A stretch of DNA of 64,000 nt from Paenibacillus sp. Soil522 (GCF_001428245.1 NZ_LMRV01000055.1:1-64000), one strand, 5' to 3'; positions 1 to 8,676 are shown, counted from the stretch's first letter. A program made the numbers and translations. Notes: a model not told the origin generated them from the sequence alone.

Positions 1-20
1 GATTACAGGCGAAATTAAAC

Positions 21-68
21 GGCCTCAGTCCGATGGAATTTAGGACTAAGGCCGCATAACTGGTTTTT
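21..68. terminator. Inverted repeat, possible terminator
   Basis: Arms GGCCTCAGTCC (21-31) and GGACTAAGGCC (43-53) pair with one G-U wobble around an 11-nt loop. On the + strand a TTTTT run begins about ten bases after the stem, so as a + strand terminator it is imperfect. It also lies downstream of the minus-strand nuclease gene, but that side has no clear T-run. The rest of 1-150 shows no gene. Confidence 0.4.
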
Positions 69-150
69 ATTATTTGTACTGTCTACTTGACGGGGCGCAG
101 TTCATAGGTACACCTCCGGCAGCCTTATTTTGTTATGGAAGGCATCTCGG

Positions 151-999
151 CTAATCATCTTCCCAGACGGCTACTAATTCGTTGTTTTCGTTGTAGAGCT
201 CAGCTGGATCCGATTCTTTGTTATTCCAAATATTCGCTGCACCCCATTGAAGCAGGTCAAAGTCCGAAGATATTGCCTGGTCTGCAGAGGTGATGACCAC
301 TTTTTGCTTCGCGTCCAAAACGTAGTGCTCAAACGGGTAGGTCTGGTTGCCGCGAACACTGATGAGCTTCCAGCCATTCATAGGGATCATTTCATTTGTC
401 GTATTGGCTATGGTGACAAGCTCAGCTTGTTTGTCTACCTCGATGAGAATACCGTTTCGATCCGCTTTCTTCACAGGGAAAACGATAGGATTGCTTTCGG
501 AGCTGCTGCTCCAAAGACCTTGCTTTGCTTGCTTGGCTTGCTGCTCAAGTTGTTTGTATGCGTTTTCCATCTTGACGTTTGGTTCAACAATTAATACTCT
601 CGCCAGACCTTGCTCCAACAGCAGCTCGTTTAATATCCGGCCGTCCTTAAGCTCGACGACCGCAAGCGTACGCTCGAAACGATCAGTCAGCTCCTTGTCG
701 AAGGATAGCCTGACCTCTTGTGATTCAGTCAACAGCTTCTCGGTAAAAGCGGATGCCTCAGGTCCGAACGCCTCCACCGGGTTATTAGGTTTCTTTGTTT
801 CCGGCGTATCTACATAAAGCAGCCGTATCGTCGTTTCATCGGAACCGGTTTTGATCTTAAAGGTGTCGCCGTCAATAAAGCCGGCTACCTGATACCATTG
901 GTTCGTTTGAATAACATTCGAGGAAATCTCAGAAATGGTCGAACAGCCGGCAAGCGGCATACAAATGAGCATGAGGAGAATGATTATAATTCTTTTCAT
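151..999 (-). CDS. Secreted lipoprotein nuclease (SNase domain plus lamin-tail-like domain)
   Basis: Predicted extracellular thermonuclease-type enzyme, 282 aa. A hydrophobic signal ends in a lipobox (LAGC, Cys at about 19), so it should be anchored as a lipoprotein. Residues 37-165 hold the staphylococcal-nuclease fold: DGDT (about 43-46), R59, the VDTPE calcium/catalytic segment (63-67), RFER followed by TLA (about 107-113) and the terminal GLW. Residues 175-282 resemble a lamin tail domain (ANTTNE, NGWKL, QWGAANIWNN, AELYN), a beta-sandwich often attached to secreted bacterial nucleases. The ATG at 999 is preferred over an upstream in-frame start because GGAGG precedes it by about 10 nt. 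It is transcribed divergently from the helicase operon. Likely role is scavenging or remodelling of extracellular DNA; that role is inferred. Confidence 0.85.
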   Translation of the reverse strand: MKRIIIILLMLICMPLAGCSTISEISSNVIQTNQWYQVAGFIDGDTFKIKTGSDETTIRLLYVDTPETKKPNNPVEAFGPEASAFTEKLLTESQEVRLSFDKELTDRFERTLAVVELKDGRILNELLLEQGLARVLIVEPNVKMENAYKQLEQQAKQAKQGLWSSSSESNPIVFPVKKADRNGILIEVDKQAELVTIANTTNEMIPMNGWKLISVRGNQTYPFEHYVLDAKQKVVITSADQAISSDFDLLQWGAANIWNNKESDPAELYNENNELVAVWEDD

Positions 1000-1151
1000 C
1001 GATGCGGTACCTCCAGCCCGGTTTACGGTCAAAATAGGAACTACTTATTACTATAACACATTTCGCATATGAAAATCGCGCAGAGCAATTTATAGCAGAG
1101 GCATAAAAAAGTGTTAAATTTTGCATACTGTCAGAAAGAAGAACTCTGTTT

Positions 1152-1226
1152 AGGCTTATGCTTTCGAAGTACGTTTGTTCCACAAACGTAAGCTTATGCT
1201 TTCGTAGCAGGTTTGTTCCACAAACT
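1152..1226 (+). repeat. Tandem hairpin leader repeats, family A (locus 1)
   Basis: Two tandem copies of a ~37-nt unit, 1152-1188 and 1190-1226. Each begins GCTTATGCTTTCG and ends in a small hairpin GTTTG-TTCCA-CAAAC (stems 1173-1187 and 1211-1225). The second copy runs directly into the AAGGAGG ribosome binding site of the helicase gene. A related tandem pair occurs at 5566-5637 in front of ylbG, and a degenerate single copy at 17952-17990. The constant position beside the Shine-Dalgarno suggests a regulatory leader or a repeat that favours this site; function unknown. Confidence 0.7.
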
Positions 1227-1242
1227 TTTAAGGAGGAGAAGG

Positions 1243-2946
1243 ATGCACGATCTTAATGAAAGGCCATTGATCGTTCAATCGGATTTAATGGTGCTGCTTG
1301 ATGAGAGCAAGCCTTTGGCACAGCAGGCAAGAGAGAAGCTCGTTCTCTTCATGGACGCCATAAGAAGAGCAGGCTCTATACATACTTATCGCATGACGCC
1401 ATTAACGCTTTGGAATGCGGCGGCTGCGGGAATCGCAGCGGACGATATTGTCGGGTGGCTGTCGGAATACGGACGGTATGAGCTGCCTTTTCAAGCGGAG
1501 GTAATGATACGGAGGCTGATTGGCAGATACAATAAGCTCTGGCTGACGACCGATTCGGATAAGCTGGTCCTGCATGGTGATTTGACTATAATGAATGAGC
1601 TGAAAGAGCAACCCTCCATTATGAGCTGTATTACAGCACCGCTGGAGGCCGCTGCTTGGGTGCTGAACGAAAGCTGCAGAGGAGCCCTGAAGCAGGAACT
1701 GACGCGTCTTGGATATCCTGTCATTGATATGGCGGGCTATCATTCCGGCGAAGCGCTTGCCCTGCAGCTAAAGGATCGTACGTCAAGCGGACGCAAATTC
1801 GAATTGAGGGACTATCAGCAGTCTGCGGTTGAGCTCTTTTATAAGGAGGGGACGGTGCAAGGAGGCAGCGGCGTAATCGTACTGCCATGCGGAGCGGGAA
1901 AAACGATCGTTGGAATTGCTGCACTGACTCGTTTAGGCAGAGCAACGCTTATTCTCACCTCCAATACGACCTCAGTCAAGCAGTGGAAGAACGAGCTGCT
2001 AGATAAAACGTCGCTGATGGATGCGGAGGTGGGTGAGTACTGCGGCACGTTGAAGCAGGTTCGACCGGTTACCATCGCCACCTACAACATTTTAACGCAT
2101 CGAAAGTCGAAGGAGGCTCCCTTTACTCATATGAAGCTGTTCTTTGAACGGGATTGGGGGCTCATTATATACGACGAGGTGCATCTGCTGCCAGCTCCGG
2201 TATTCCGGATGACTGCGGATATACAAGCAACCCGGCGGCTCGGCTTAACGGCCACATTGGTTCGGGAGGATGGCTGCGCCGAGGATGTTTATTCCTTGAT
2301 CGGCCCGAAGCAATTTGACATGCAGTGGAAGGCGGCGGAGGCCGGCTCTCATATTGCTGCTGTTTCGTGTACAGAAATAAGGGTGCCTCTCCATAAAAAT
2401 AAGGAGCTTGTGTACGCACAGGCCAGCGCTCGTTCAAAGCTCAGATTGGCAGCTGAAAATCCGGGTAAAATCCCGGTCGTCCAGAGGCTTTTGCGTGAGC
2501 ATACAGGCAAGCCGACCCTCATTATTGGGCAATATTTGAATCAGCTGCATGAGCTGTCCAAAACGCTGTCGGCCCCCGTGCTTACCGGAGAGGTGTCCCA
2601 GCAGGAGCGGCAGCAGCTGTATGACAGCTTTAAAGCAGGAGATCTATCGGTGCTGATCGTTTCGAAGGTAGCGAATTTTGCCGTTGATCTGCCTGATGCG
2701 GCAGTCGCAATCCAGCTCTCAGGCAGCTTTGGCTCGCGGCAGGAGGAAGCGCAGCGGATTGGAAGATTATTGAGACCGAAGGCCGGTAATAATTGTGCAT
2801 GGTTTTATACGATTGTGACGGATCAAACGAAGGAAACGGAATTTGCGATGAAGAGACAACTGTTTATGCTTGAGCAGGGCTACCATTATGAGAGACTAAG
2901 CTTACCGCATGATGATTCGGGGATTGAGGAGGCTGCGGCTTTATGA
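1243..2946 (+). CDS. XPB/Ssl2-like superfamily 2 DNA helicase
   Basis: 567-aa SF2 helicase of the XPB/Rad25 type found in some bacteria. Visible motifs: Walker A LPCGAGKT (about 213-220), Walker B variant DEVH (about 311), motif III TATL followed by the VRED sequence (the RED motif typical of XPB), and motif VI QRIGRLLRPK (about 505-514). The 200-residue N-terminal part before the motor domain fits the XPB damage-recognition region. The ATG at 1243 is chosen because AAGGAGG sits 7 nt upstream; an in-frame TTG at 1213 has no such site. It overlaps the next gene by 4 nt (ATGA), so the two are probably translationally coupled. Inferred role: DNA unwinding in repair. ComFA-like helicases are the main alternative, but no cysteine cluster is present. 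Confidence 0.85.
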   Translation: MHDLNERPLIVQSDLMVLLDESKPLAQQAREKLVLFMDAIRRAGSIHTYRMTPLTLWNAAAAGIAADDIVGWLSEYGRYELPFQAEVMIRRLIGRYNKLWLTTDSDKLVLHGDLTIMNELKEQPSIMSCITAPLEAAAWVLNESCRGALKQELTRLGYPVIDMAGYHSGEALALQLKDRTSSGRKFELRDYQQSAVELFYKEGTVQGGSGVIVLPCGAGKTIVGIAALTRLGRATLILTSNTTSVKQWKNELLDKTSLMDAEVGEYCGTLKQVRPVTIATYNILTHRKSKEAPFTHMKLFFERDWGLIIYDEVHLLPAPVFRMTADIQATRRLGLTATLVREDGCAEDVYSLIGPKQFDMQWKAAEAGSHIAAVSCTEIRVPLHKNKELVYAQASARSKLRLAAENPGKIPVVQRLLREHTGKPTLIIGQYLNQLHELSKTLSAPVLTGEVSQQERQQLYDSFKAGDLSVLIVSKVANFAVDLPDAAVAIQLSGSFGSRQEEAQRIGRLLRPKAGNNCAWFYTIVTDQTKETEFAMKRQLFMLEQGYHYERLSLPHDDSGIEEAAAL

Positions 2947-4973
2947 AAATGCAGCAGCTGGCAGCTAAGCTTTCCACAGAGCATATGGCGAGCTTTATGC
3001 AGGCGCCGGCATGGCATTCAGCCAGTCAAAAGGGGCTGACATGGGCTGAGGCGGCTGTAAAGGACGGGGCTATTAAAGAGGCTGCAGCTTTGCTGACGCC
3101 ATATGCAGCGGAGGTTTTCAAGGAGTTGCTTCGTCTCTTTGCGGCTATGCCCGTTGAAGGAGAGCGGCTCATTAAAGAATTGCGGAGGCACACCGGTCTA
3201 TCAGGTGCCGAATGCCAGCATGGAATAGCAGTGCTTGAGGAGGCAGGCATTTTGTTTTCCGTGCAAAAAGTATGGGGGGAGAATCTGTATTTTACGCCGT
3301 TGGAATGCTTCACCGGATGGCAGAGGGCATTATTCCCATGCACAGCCGAACCGATATCCGTTCATGAGAGGGAAAGACTAATGAATGGCGTCATGAGGCC
3401 TTATTGCAGACCGTTGGGAAGACAGCTGTTATCTGCCTTTTCTGCTTTGGGAAGATGCGGTTTAGGTCTTACGGTTAGCGGTACGCTTCCTAAAAAAACG
3501 GTGGCCAAGCTGATGCAGGCTGTCGATATCGATGAACGCTATCTAAAAACATTCGATTTAAAATGGTCTTATCCGGACGTTTATCCTTTGACCGTGGCCT
3601 TTATTCTGGAAGCTGCGTCTGCATTTGGCTTGCTTGATGCTGCGGAAGGATCACTGAAATGGAACGAAGTGATGCTAAGCGGCTGGCTTAAGCTTGAGGA
3701 AGCAGCAAGGGAGCGTCAATTAATGAATTGGTGCCTAGGATTGCTCCTTCCTTCCGGAGCGGGAAGCGCACATTTAGCGGGGGCATTGATTGGATTGCAG
3801 GCAGGGGAATGGTATTCGGAGCGGGATATGGAAAAATGGCTGCGTGAGGCTACTGGAATGGATATGCTGACTAATGAAGGCATTACGGAGCTTGGCTGGT
3901 TCGGATTATGGCATAGCATGGGATGGCTCGAGCTTGTGGATTGTCATCAATCCGATGATAAGGAGATGTTTTTCAGATGGAAGTCTTCCGCGCCTTTGTT
4001 AAATGACAGCCAAACAGGTATCCCGGAGTCTTCTCCTTTCATAGCTGTTCAGCCGAATGGAGAGGTGATGGTTCAGCCGGAATGTCCCTTCAAGATCAGG
4101 TGGGAGCTGGAGCTGCTGGCGGAACGGAAATCGGATGAGCAGATCGCAGTCTACCGGCTGGAAGCCGCCTCGATATCCCGCGCACTGGAGCTTGGCAGAA
4201 CACGGGCGGTCATTCAGGCTTTTCTTCAGCAGTCTTCGGGCGGAGCAGCCTTACCCCCTACGGTGGAGGCGTTGTTGGAAGTATGGACCAGCCGCGCATG
4301 CCGCACTGAATTTGCGGAGGTTGTGCTGCTGCGCTGCGATAACGAAGCGATGGCGGCGATCGTCCAGAATGATGCGGCCCTTGCTCCAATGCTCCTTCAA
4401 AAGCTTGGTTCCTTAGACTTCATTGTGAATAAGTCTCAAATCAATGAAATTAAAAGCATGCTGCAGAAAGCGGGCTATCCTGCACGCAAGGCGATACAAT
4501 CAGGCGCTCGGAACGAACAACCCGGTTATCCAATTATTCATTCAGGATGTGAAGACGAAAGAGTTCTGGAAATATGCGCAACAGAAAAGACTAAAACGAC
4601 TGCACCTTCTTATATTTATGAAGCTTTTCCGCTTCACCATTTTGAACTGAATAAATATGCTGCCAGGAAAAAGCTTCAAGCCTTTTCTCAATTGGAGCAA
4701 GTGCCTGCGATGTGGACGAAGCAGCTTCGCGCTTATCACCACTCTACGAGAAAGGAGCTTATTGAACAGGCGCTGCAATGGCAAACACCGGTGCAGCTGC
4801 GAATGGATCGCGAGCTTCGTTCATTTATTCCTGAGAAGCTCGAGCAGAAGGATGGCGGCTGGGCTGTCGTTGGGCTGCTGCGGGACGAACCGCAGCGCGA
4901 GTTGATCCGGCTTACACCGGATATGTGGGAGGAAATGCGGCTGGTCATTCCCGGTCAAGGAGCACCAATATAA
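2943..4973 (+). CDS. Helicase-associated protein (Helicase_C_3 type)
   Basis: 676-aa protein without its own Walker motifs. Its sequence style (winged-helix-like repeats in the first third, FIAVQPNGEVMVQPE around residue 365, then a long region ending in a compact C-terminal domain) matches the Helicase_C_3 / XPB-Ssl2-like N-terminal domain family that accompanies XPB helicases in Firmicutes and Actinobacteria. The start overlaps the helicase stop by 4 nt, implying stoichiometric production and physical partnership. I infer that it is an accessory or loading factor for the neighbouring helicase. Family assignment is from general resemblance and context, with no catalytic motif to confirm it. 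Confidence 0.7.
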   Translation: MKMQQLAAKLSTEHMASFMQAPAWHSASQKGLTWAEAAVKDGAIKEAAALLTPYAAEVFKELLRLFAAMPVEGERLIKELRRHTGLSGAECQHGIAVLEEAGILFSVQKVWGENLYFTPLECFTGWQRALFPCTAEPISVHERERLMNGVMRPYCRPLGRQLLSAFSALGRCGLGLTVSGTLPKKTVAKLMQAVDIDERYLKTFDLKWSYPDVYPLTVAFILEAASAFGLLDAAEGSLKWNEVMLSGWLKLEEAARERQLMNWCLGLLLPSGAGSAHLAGALIGLQAGEWYSERDMEKWLREATGMDMLTNEGITELGWFGLWHSMGWLELVDCHQSDDKEMFFRWKSSAPLLNDSQTGIPESSPFIAVQPNGEVMVQPECPFKIRWELELLAERKSDEQIAVYRLEAASISRALELGRTRAVIQAFLQQSSGGAALPPTVEALLEVWTSRACRTEFAEVVLLRCDNEAMAAIVQNDAALAPMLLQKLGSLDFIVNKSQINEIKSMLQKAGYPARKAIQSGARNEQPGYPIIHSGCEDERVLEICATEKTKTTAPSYIYEAFPLHHFELNKYAARKKLQAFSQLEQVPAMWTKQLRAYHHSTRKELIEQALQWQTPVQLRMDRELRSFIPEKLEQKDGGWAVVGLLRDEPQRELIRLTPDMWEEMRLVIPGQGAPI

Positions 4974-5043
4974 TTTCTAACTATTGGCTAAGCGAATATG
5001 ATATGATAATGTAGAAAAAAGCGAATTGAAATGAGGTGGATGA

Positions 5044-5538
5044 ATGCCAACGGCTGAAGGTTTAACGGCTGTTCAGTTGGAGCAATCGCAAGGCGGCGTT
5101 TCTTCTCTCGATATGGCGTCACTGCTGCTTTGTGCTTATGAATTAGGTGATTGGATCAATCAATCGGCTGAAGTTGCCGAATATTTATATTGGAAGTCGG
5201 CTGTGAATGAAGACGATGAAGTAAAGCAAATGTCGAAACGATTCGCGAAGGCAAAGGAGCTGTTTGCCGAATGCGAACGATTTGGCCGCTTTCACCCCGA
5301 TTACAACGAAGCGAAAGACAAGGTAAAGCAAATTGAACGAGAGCTGAGCGAAATCGAAAGCGTTCGCCGCTTCAAGTTCGCGGAACAGGTCGTAGATGAT
5401 ATGCTTTACGATGTATCTCGTACCATTGCGGAGTCTGTTTCGGACAATATTAAAGTGCCCGGCAACGAAAAGGCCGGCGGCGGGGGCAGCTGCGGCAGCG
5501 GCGGTTCATGCAGTTGCGGAAGCGGCGGCTGCGGCTAA
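5044..5538 (+). CDS. ylbF: YlbF family regulator with Cys-rich tail
   Basis: 164-aa helical protein of the YlbF/YmcA family. In B. subtilis, YlbF, YmcA and YaaT form a complex that acts with RNase Y in mRNA maturation and influences competence, sporulation and biofilm formation; the complex carries Fe-S clusters. Residues 17-140 contain the family helices (LLCAYELGDWI, RFAKAKELFAECERFGRFHPDYNEAKDKVKQIE). The C-terminus is a glycine/serine linker with four cysteines in SCGSGGSCSCGSGGCG, plausible cluster ligands. The start ATG at 5044 follows GAGGTGG. ylbG follows, as in Bacillus, supporting the assignment. Confidence 0.85.
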   Translation: MPTAEGLTAVQLEQSQGGVSSLDMASLLLCAYELGDWINQSAEVAEYLYWKSAVNEDDEVKQMSKRFAKAKELFAECERFGRFHPDYNEAKDKVKQIERELSEIESVRRFKFAEQVVDDMLYDVSRTIAESVSDNIKVPGNEKAGGGGSCGSGGSCSCGSGGCG

Positions 5539-5565
5539 TTTGATGCAGAACGCGGGCATTTGGTT

Positions 5566-5637
5566 TACGCTTATGAAGCAGGCTTGCGCGCAAACCTAAG
5601 CATATGCTACGAAGTAAGGTTTGCAGTGCAAACCTTT
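5566..5637 (+). repeat. Tandem hairpin leader repeats, family A (locus 2)
   Basis: Copy 1 at about 5566-5597 (GCTTATGAAGCAGGCTTG, then CGCGCAAACCT) and copy 2 at 5598-5637 (AAGCATATGCTACGAAGTAAGG...). Copy 2 has a perfect 8-bp stem AGGTTTGC-AGT-GCAAACCT (5617-5635) and leads straight into TTTTAGGAGGG, the ribosome binding site of ylbG. The arrangement copies locus 1 at 1152-1226 in unit order and in distance to the start codon (15-17 nt), although the loop bases and copy 1 have diverged. Confidence 0.65.
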
Positions 5638-5650
5638 TAGGAGGGAAAGG

Positions 5651-5914
5651 ATGCTACCGGATCGAACGGGATATATTGTATGGGTAAGTGATTTGAAAGC
5701 GGCTAGATCACTGGAAAGATTCGGGACGGTTCATTATATGTCGAGGAAGATGCATTACGTCGTCATGTACATGAATGCGGAGCGTTCTGATGAGGCTGTG
5801 CGGCAAATGGGGAAGCTTCCGTACGTTCGTAAGATTGAACGTTCTTACCGGAATGAAATTAAGACCGAATACAGTAAAGACAGTGAAGATAAAACGAGAT
5901 TTTACAGCTTATAG
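5651..5914 (+). CDS. ylbG: YlbG family protein (DUF2129)
   Basis: 87-aa protein from the ATG at 5651 (RBS GGAGGG 5640-5645). It shows the DUF2129/YlbG pattern: GYIVWVSDLKAARSLERFG near the start, a central MHYVVMYMN strand and a basic segment YVRKIERSYR. Its function is unknown even in B. subtilis, where it sits in the same order after ylbF and before ylbH (rsmD). Here rsmD-coaD-ylbJ lie about 55 kb away. Length is normal for the family. It is probably cotranscribed with ylbF, with a 112-nt gap holding the hairpin repeats, and is closed by the terminator at 6019. Confidence 0.85.
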   Translation: MLPDRTGYIVWVSDLKAARSLERFGTVHYMSRKMHYVVMYMNAERSDEAVRQMGKLPYVRKIERSYRNEIKTEYSKDSEDKTRFYSL

Positions 5915-6018
5915 AGAGCGTGAACGGTCAGCGCCGTTAATGACGGCGAAAGTTCATAGCGCTTAAATGATAAGCAGGTGCATGAATGAAAAATATAATC
6001 AATTATTTTCATAAAACG

Positions 6019-6057
6019 CACTTCTCAGTGACGAATAACGCTGAGAAGTGTTTTTTT
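6019..6057 (+). terminator. Rho-independent terminator after ylbG
   Basis: Perfect 10-bp stem CACTTCTCAG (6019-6028) / CTGAGAAGTG (6041-6050), 12-nt loop, then seven T. Confidence 0.95.
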
Positions 6058-6107
6058 ATGCACTTATATCCATTAACTTACAAAAATGGTCTGACTTCAA
6101 TTTATTG

Positions 6108-6135
6108 TTGTATTATCGGACAATCGTGGTAAAAT
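6108..6135 (+). promoter_or_regulatory. Candidate sigma-A promoter
   Basis: TTGTAT (6108-6113), 16-bp spacer, TAAAAT (6130-6135), about 55 bp before the TTG start of the following hypothetical gene. Confidence 0.45.
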
Positions 6136-6190
6136 GGAATTAAATTCATAGTATAAAAGCCCTGGTTCCTTGGAAGGAGTAGGTTGCGCA

Positions 6191-6628
6191 TTGAAAGATA
6201 AAATGACGAGAAGGTGGAGCACATACGAGTCGTTTTATATCGATCTAGGCGATAAGAAAGTAGCGGATATCGTCATTACGAACCATGCCAAGAGTCGGTG
6301 GTTAGACCGGATCGAAAGCGAGAAAACCGGTTTTGAAGACATTGCTGAATTTCTATGGGAATGTTTGAAGCAAGGGCGGATCGAGCCCTATTACCGCAAC
6401 GAACAGGATGTCTATTTAATTGACGATGATCTCGTATTTGTTGCTGAATTTGCTGAATCACTTACGGAAACGGATATTACCGGAATCCCTTTACATAAGA
6501 TGATCATCGTAACCTTCCTGGGGCGCATGTCAGAAACCATTGAGCTTAGGGATCTTAAGTCCTATTATTCATGGCTTCGTCATTCTCGGCGCATGACTCT
6601 TGTAAAGAGCAGCAGAAAACGAAAATAA
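6191..6628 (+). CDS. Hypothetical protein
   Basis: 145-aa protein if translation begins at the TTG at 6191, which has GGAAGGAG (6172-6179) upstream; an ATG at 6203 is the alternative. I do not recognise the family. It begins with a predicted beta-rich segment (IVITNHAKSRWLDRIES), an acidic middle (YRNEQDVYLIDDDLVFVAEF) and a basic C-terminus (MTLVKSSRKRK). No signal peptide or membrane segment. The NHAKSRWLDRI stretch resembles small toxin-like or antirestriction folds only superficially, so no function is claimed. It is a single-gene transcript bounded by terminators at 6019 and 6658. Confidence 0.65.
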   Translation: MKDKMTRRWSTYESFYIDLGDKKVADIVITNHAKSRWLDRIESEKTGFEDIAEFLWECLKQGRIEPYYRNEQDVYLIDDDLVFVAEFAESLTETDITGIPLHKMIIVTFLGRMSETIELRDLKSYYSWLRHSRRMTLVKSSRKRK

Positions 6629-6657
6629 ATTATTATTACTATACAATAATGAGCCGA

Positions 6658-6690
6658 GCGTGCAATCTGAATAAGATTGCACGCTTTTTT
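6658..6690 (+). terminator. Rho-independent terminator
   Basis: Stem GCGTGCAATCT (6658-6668) / AGATTGCACGC (6674-6684), 5-nt loop, six T. Ends the hypothetical gene before it. Confidence 0.95.
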
Positions 6691-6758
6691 GATACGGTTG
6701 TAAGATTCTGTACAAGCTTTGTAGTATAATAAGCACCAGAAGAAAGGATGATTGGTTC

Positions 6759-7670
6759 ATGGCGCTTAATTTTCATCAGCTGCACATATTTTGTACGGTT
6801 GCGGAACGCGGAAGTTTTTCAGCGGCGGCGCAATCATTACATATGACTCAGCCGGCCGTTACAATGCAAGTACAGTCACTGGAGGACTATTTCGGCACGA
6901 AGCTGCTGCAGCGCTCTACGAAACGGATTGAGCTGACGGAAGCTGGAAGGGCGCTTATGCCTTACGCTCAGCGCAGCATCGATTTAATTCGCGATACGGA
7001 CCAGGCGATGTCCGCTTTCACGAAGCAGTTGAAGGGAAGACTTCAGCTCGGCTCGAGCTTAACGATAGGCGAATACATTTTGCCGCGCTTGCTCGGTCCG
7101 TTCGGTCAGGAGTATCCGCATATCTCAATAAGCATGAAAGTAATGAACACCTCGCAAATCATGGAAGATATTTTAACTCATCAGCTAAATTTTGGTTTGA
7201 TCGAAGCTCCGGTTAATCATCCGGATATGCATATGGAAGCGGTTATGAGTGACGAGCTTAGATTGATTGTTTCCAAATCGCATCCGTTAGCTGAGCGTTC
7301 TTCCGTCACTTTAGAGGAAGTTATGAAATTTCCCTTCGTGCTCCGTGAGCAGGGCTCGGGGACTAGACTTGTTATGGAAGAGCAGCTGAGGAGGAAAAAT
7401 ATCGATCCCGCTTCGATGAAAATCGTAATGGAGCTGGGAAGCACGGGCGCTGTGAAATCGGCTGTTGAGGCTGGCTTAGGCATTTCCTTCGTCTCTTCCT
7501 CATCCGTAAAGCATGAGGTGGCGCTCGATTTAATCCGGATGATCAAAGTGTCGGATTCCAAGTTTCAGCGACAGTTTTATTCCATTTATTTGAAATCGGC
7601 TATATTGCCGATATCAGCCGTAACCTTCCTAACCTTTCTGAGAGAGAGGGATTTACAGCAATGGCTCTAA
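6759..7670 (+). CDS. LysR family transcriptional regulator
   Basis: 303-aa LysR-type regulator. The N-terminal winged helix-turn-helix covers about 1-65 (FHQLHIFCTVAERGSFSAAA, MTQPAVTMQVQSLE, GTKLLQRSTKRIELTEAG). The periplasmic-binding-like effector domain follows from about 90 to 300 (RLQLGSSLTIGEYILPRLL, FVLREQGSGTR, AGLGISFVS). It is closest in feel to the CysB/CbbR/YeiE group, but the effector cannot be read from sequence. A TATAAT box lies at 6725-6730. Its last 10 nt overlap the start of the PHP gene, so the two are cotranscribed; LysR proteins often control neighbours, but control of the PHP gene is only a guess. Confidence 0.9.
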   Translation: MALNFHQLHIFCTVAERGSFSAAAQSLHMTQPAVTMQVQSLEDYFGTKLLQRSTKRIELTEAGRALMPYAQRSIDLIRDTDQAMSAFTKQLKGRLQLGSSLTIGEYILPRLLGPFGQEYPHISISMKVMNTSQIMEDILTHQLNFGLIEAPVNHPDMHMEAVMSDELRLIVSKSHPLAERSSVTLEEVMKFPFVLREQGSGTRLVMEEQLRRKNIDPASMKIVMELGSTGAVKSAVEAGLGISFVSSSSVKHEVALDLIRMIKVSDSKFQRQFYSIYLKSAILPISAVTFLTFLRERDLQQWL

Positions 7671-8548
7671 TGAATGGTCGTGCTGATTTGCACACGCATA
7701 CAACGGCTTCAGATGGCATGCAATCTCCGGCAGAGAACGTCCGATTGGCTAAAGCGGCGGGACTTTCGGCGGTCGCCATCACGGATCATGATACGGTCGC
7801 GGGCGTAGCGGAAGCGATGCTGGAGGGGGAGCGCCTCGGCATAACGGTTGTACCGGGTGTTGAGATGAGCACGGTTGCAAACGGGACGGATATTCATATT
7901 CTTGGTTATTACACGAATAATGATGATGTAAAGTGGCTGACGCGTCTCGCAAGCCTGCGCGGAATAAGAGATCAACGGAATGAGATGATCGTAAATAAGC
8001 TGCGGGAGCTCGGCATTGCTCTAACAATGGATGAGGTCATAGCTGCCGCACATGGAGAAAGTGCGATGGAATCGCAGAAAGCAGCTGACGCCAGCATCGG
8101 TCGCCCGCATATTGCTGCGGCGCTAATCCGCAAGGGTATCGTCTCTAATATGAAGGAAGCGTTCGATCGTTATTTAAAGACAGGTGCAGCGGCTTATGTC
8201 AATCCTCCAAGGCTGAATCCGTTTGAGGCCATTGATTGGATACGGGAGGCCGGCGGCACAAGCGTTATTGCGCATCCCGGCTTATACGGCAATGATTCAT
8301 TAGTAGAGGAGATCATTCGTTACGGCGTTCAGGGGATCGAAGTGCTCCATTCTGACCATGGGCCCGAAGAAGAGCGGCGCTATGCTGGGCTCGCAGCGAG
8401 TTATCATTTGATTGCTACGGGCGGCTCGGATTTTCATGGTTCGCGTTCGGGAGTCGTTTTTCATGGTGCCATAGGCAGTCGTACAGTTCATGCAAATGTG
8501 CTGCAGCAGCTGGAGCCTTCTTGGAGAAGACAGCAATATGACGCGTAA
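7661..8548 (+). CDS. PHP-domain phosphoesterase (RNase AM/YciV-like)
   Basis: 295-aa PHP metal-dependent phosphoesterase. Metal ligands are visible in HTHTTASDG (about 8-16), ITDHDTV (about 38-44), PGVEMST (about 62-68), IAHPGLYG (about 205-212) and the C-terminal GGSDFHG (about 250-256). The layout matches the YciV/TrpH group, whose E. coli member removes nucleotides from 5' ends and hydrolyses 3',5'-nucleoside bisphosphates. The start ATG at 7661 lies inside the last codons of the LysR gene, giving translational coupling. A bidirectional terminator follows at 8621. Confidence 0.85.
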   Translation: MALMNGRADLHTHTTASDGMQSPAENVRLAKAAGLSAVAITDHDTVAGVAEAMLEGERLGITVVPGVEMSTVANGTDIHILGYYTNNDDVKWLTRLASLRGIRDQRNEMIVNKLRELGIALTMDEVIAAAHGESAMESQKAADASIGRPHIAAALIRKGIVSNMKEAFDRYLKTGAAAYVNPPRLNPFEAIDWIREAGGTSVIAHPGLYGNDSLVEEIIRYGVQGIEVLHSDHGPEEERRYAGLAASYHLIATGGSDFHGSRSGVVFHGAIGSRTVHANVLQQLEPSWRRQQYDA

Positions 8549-8620
8549 ATCCAATTCGATTTATGAAGCAGCGATACGCGGAGCATTGTTTCCTGATTGC
8601 GGAAATGGCAAGAGCTGCAT

Positions 8621-8676
8621 AAAAAAATCAAAAACACGGCTTCTTATTCCAGGTGAATGAGAGACCGTGTTTTTTG
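8621..8676. terminator. Bidirectional terminator between PHP gene and rqcH
   Basis: AAAAACACGG (8630-8639) pairs with CCGTGTTTTTT (8665-8675); part of the loop (CTTATTC/GAATGAG) also pairs. A-tract on one side and T-tract on the other let it serve both convergent genes. Confidence 0.9.

Noticed and set aside
8538-8660. 40-codon frame overlapping the PHP stop (ATG in ...CAATATGACG...)
   Set aside because: It runs into the terminator hairpin, has no ribosome site, and looks like read-out of non-coding sequence.
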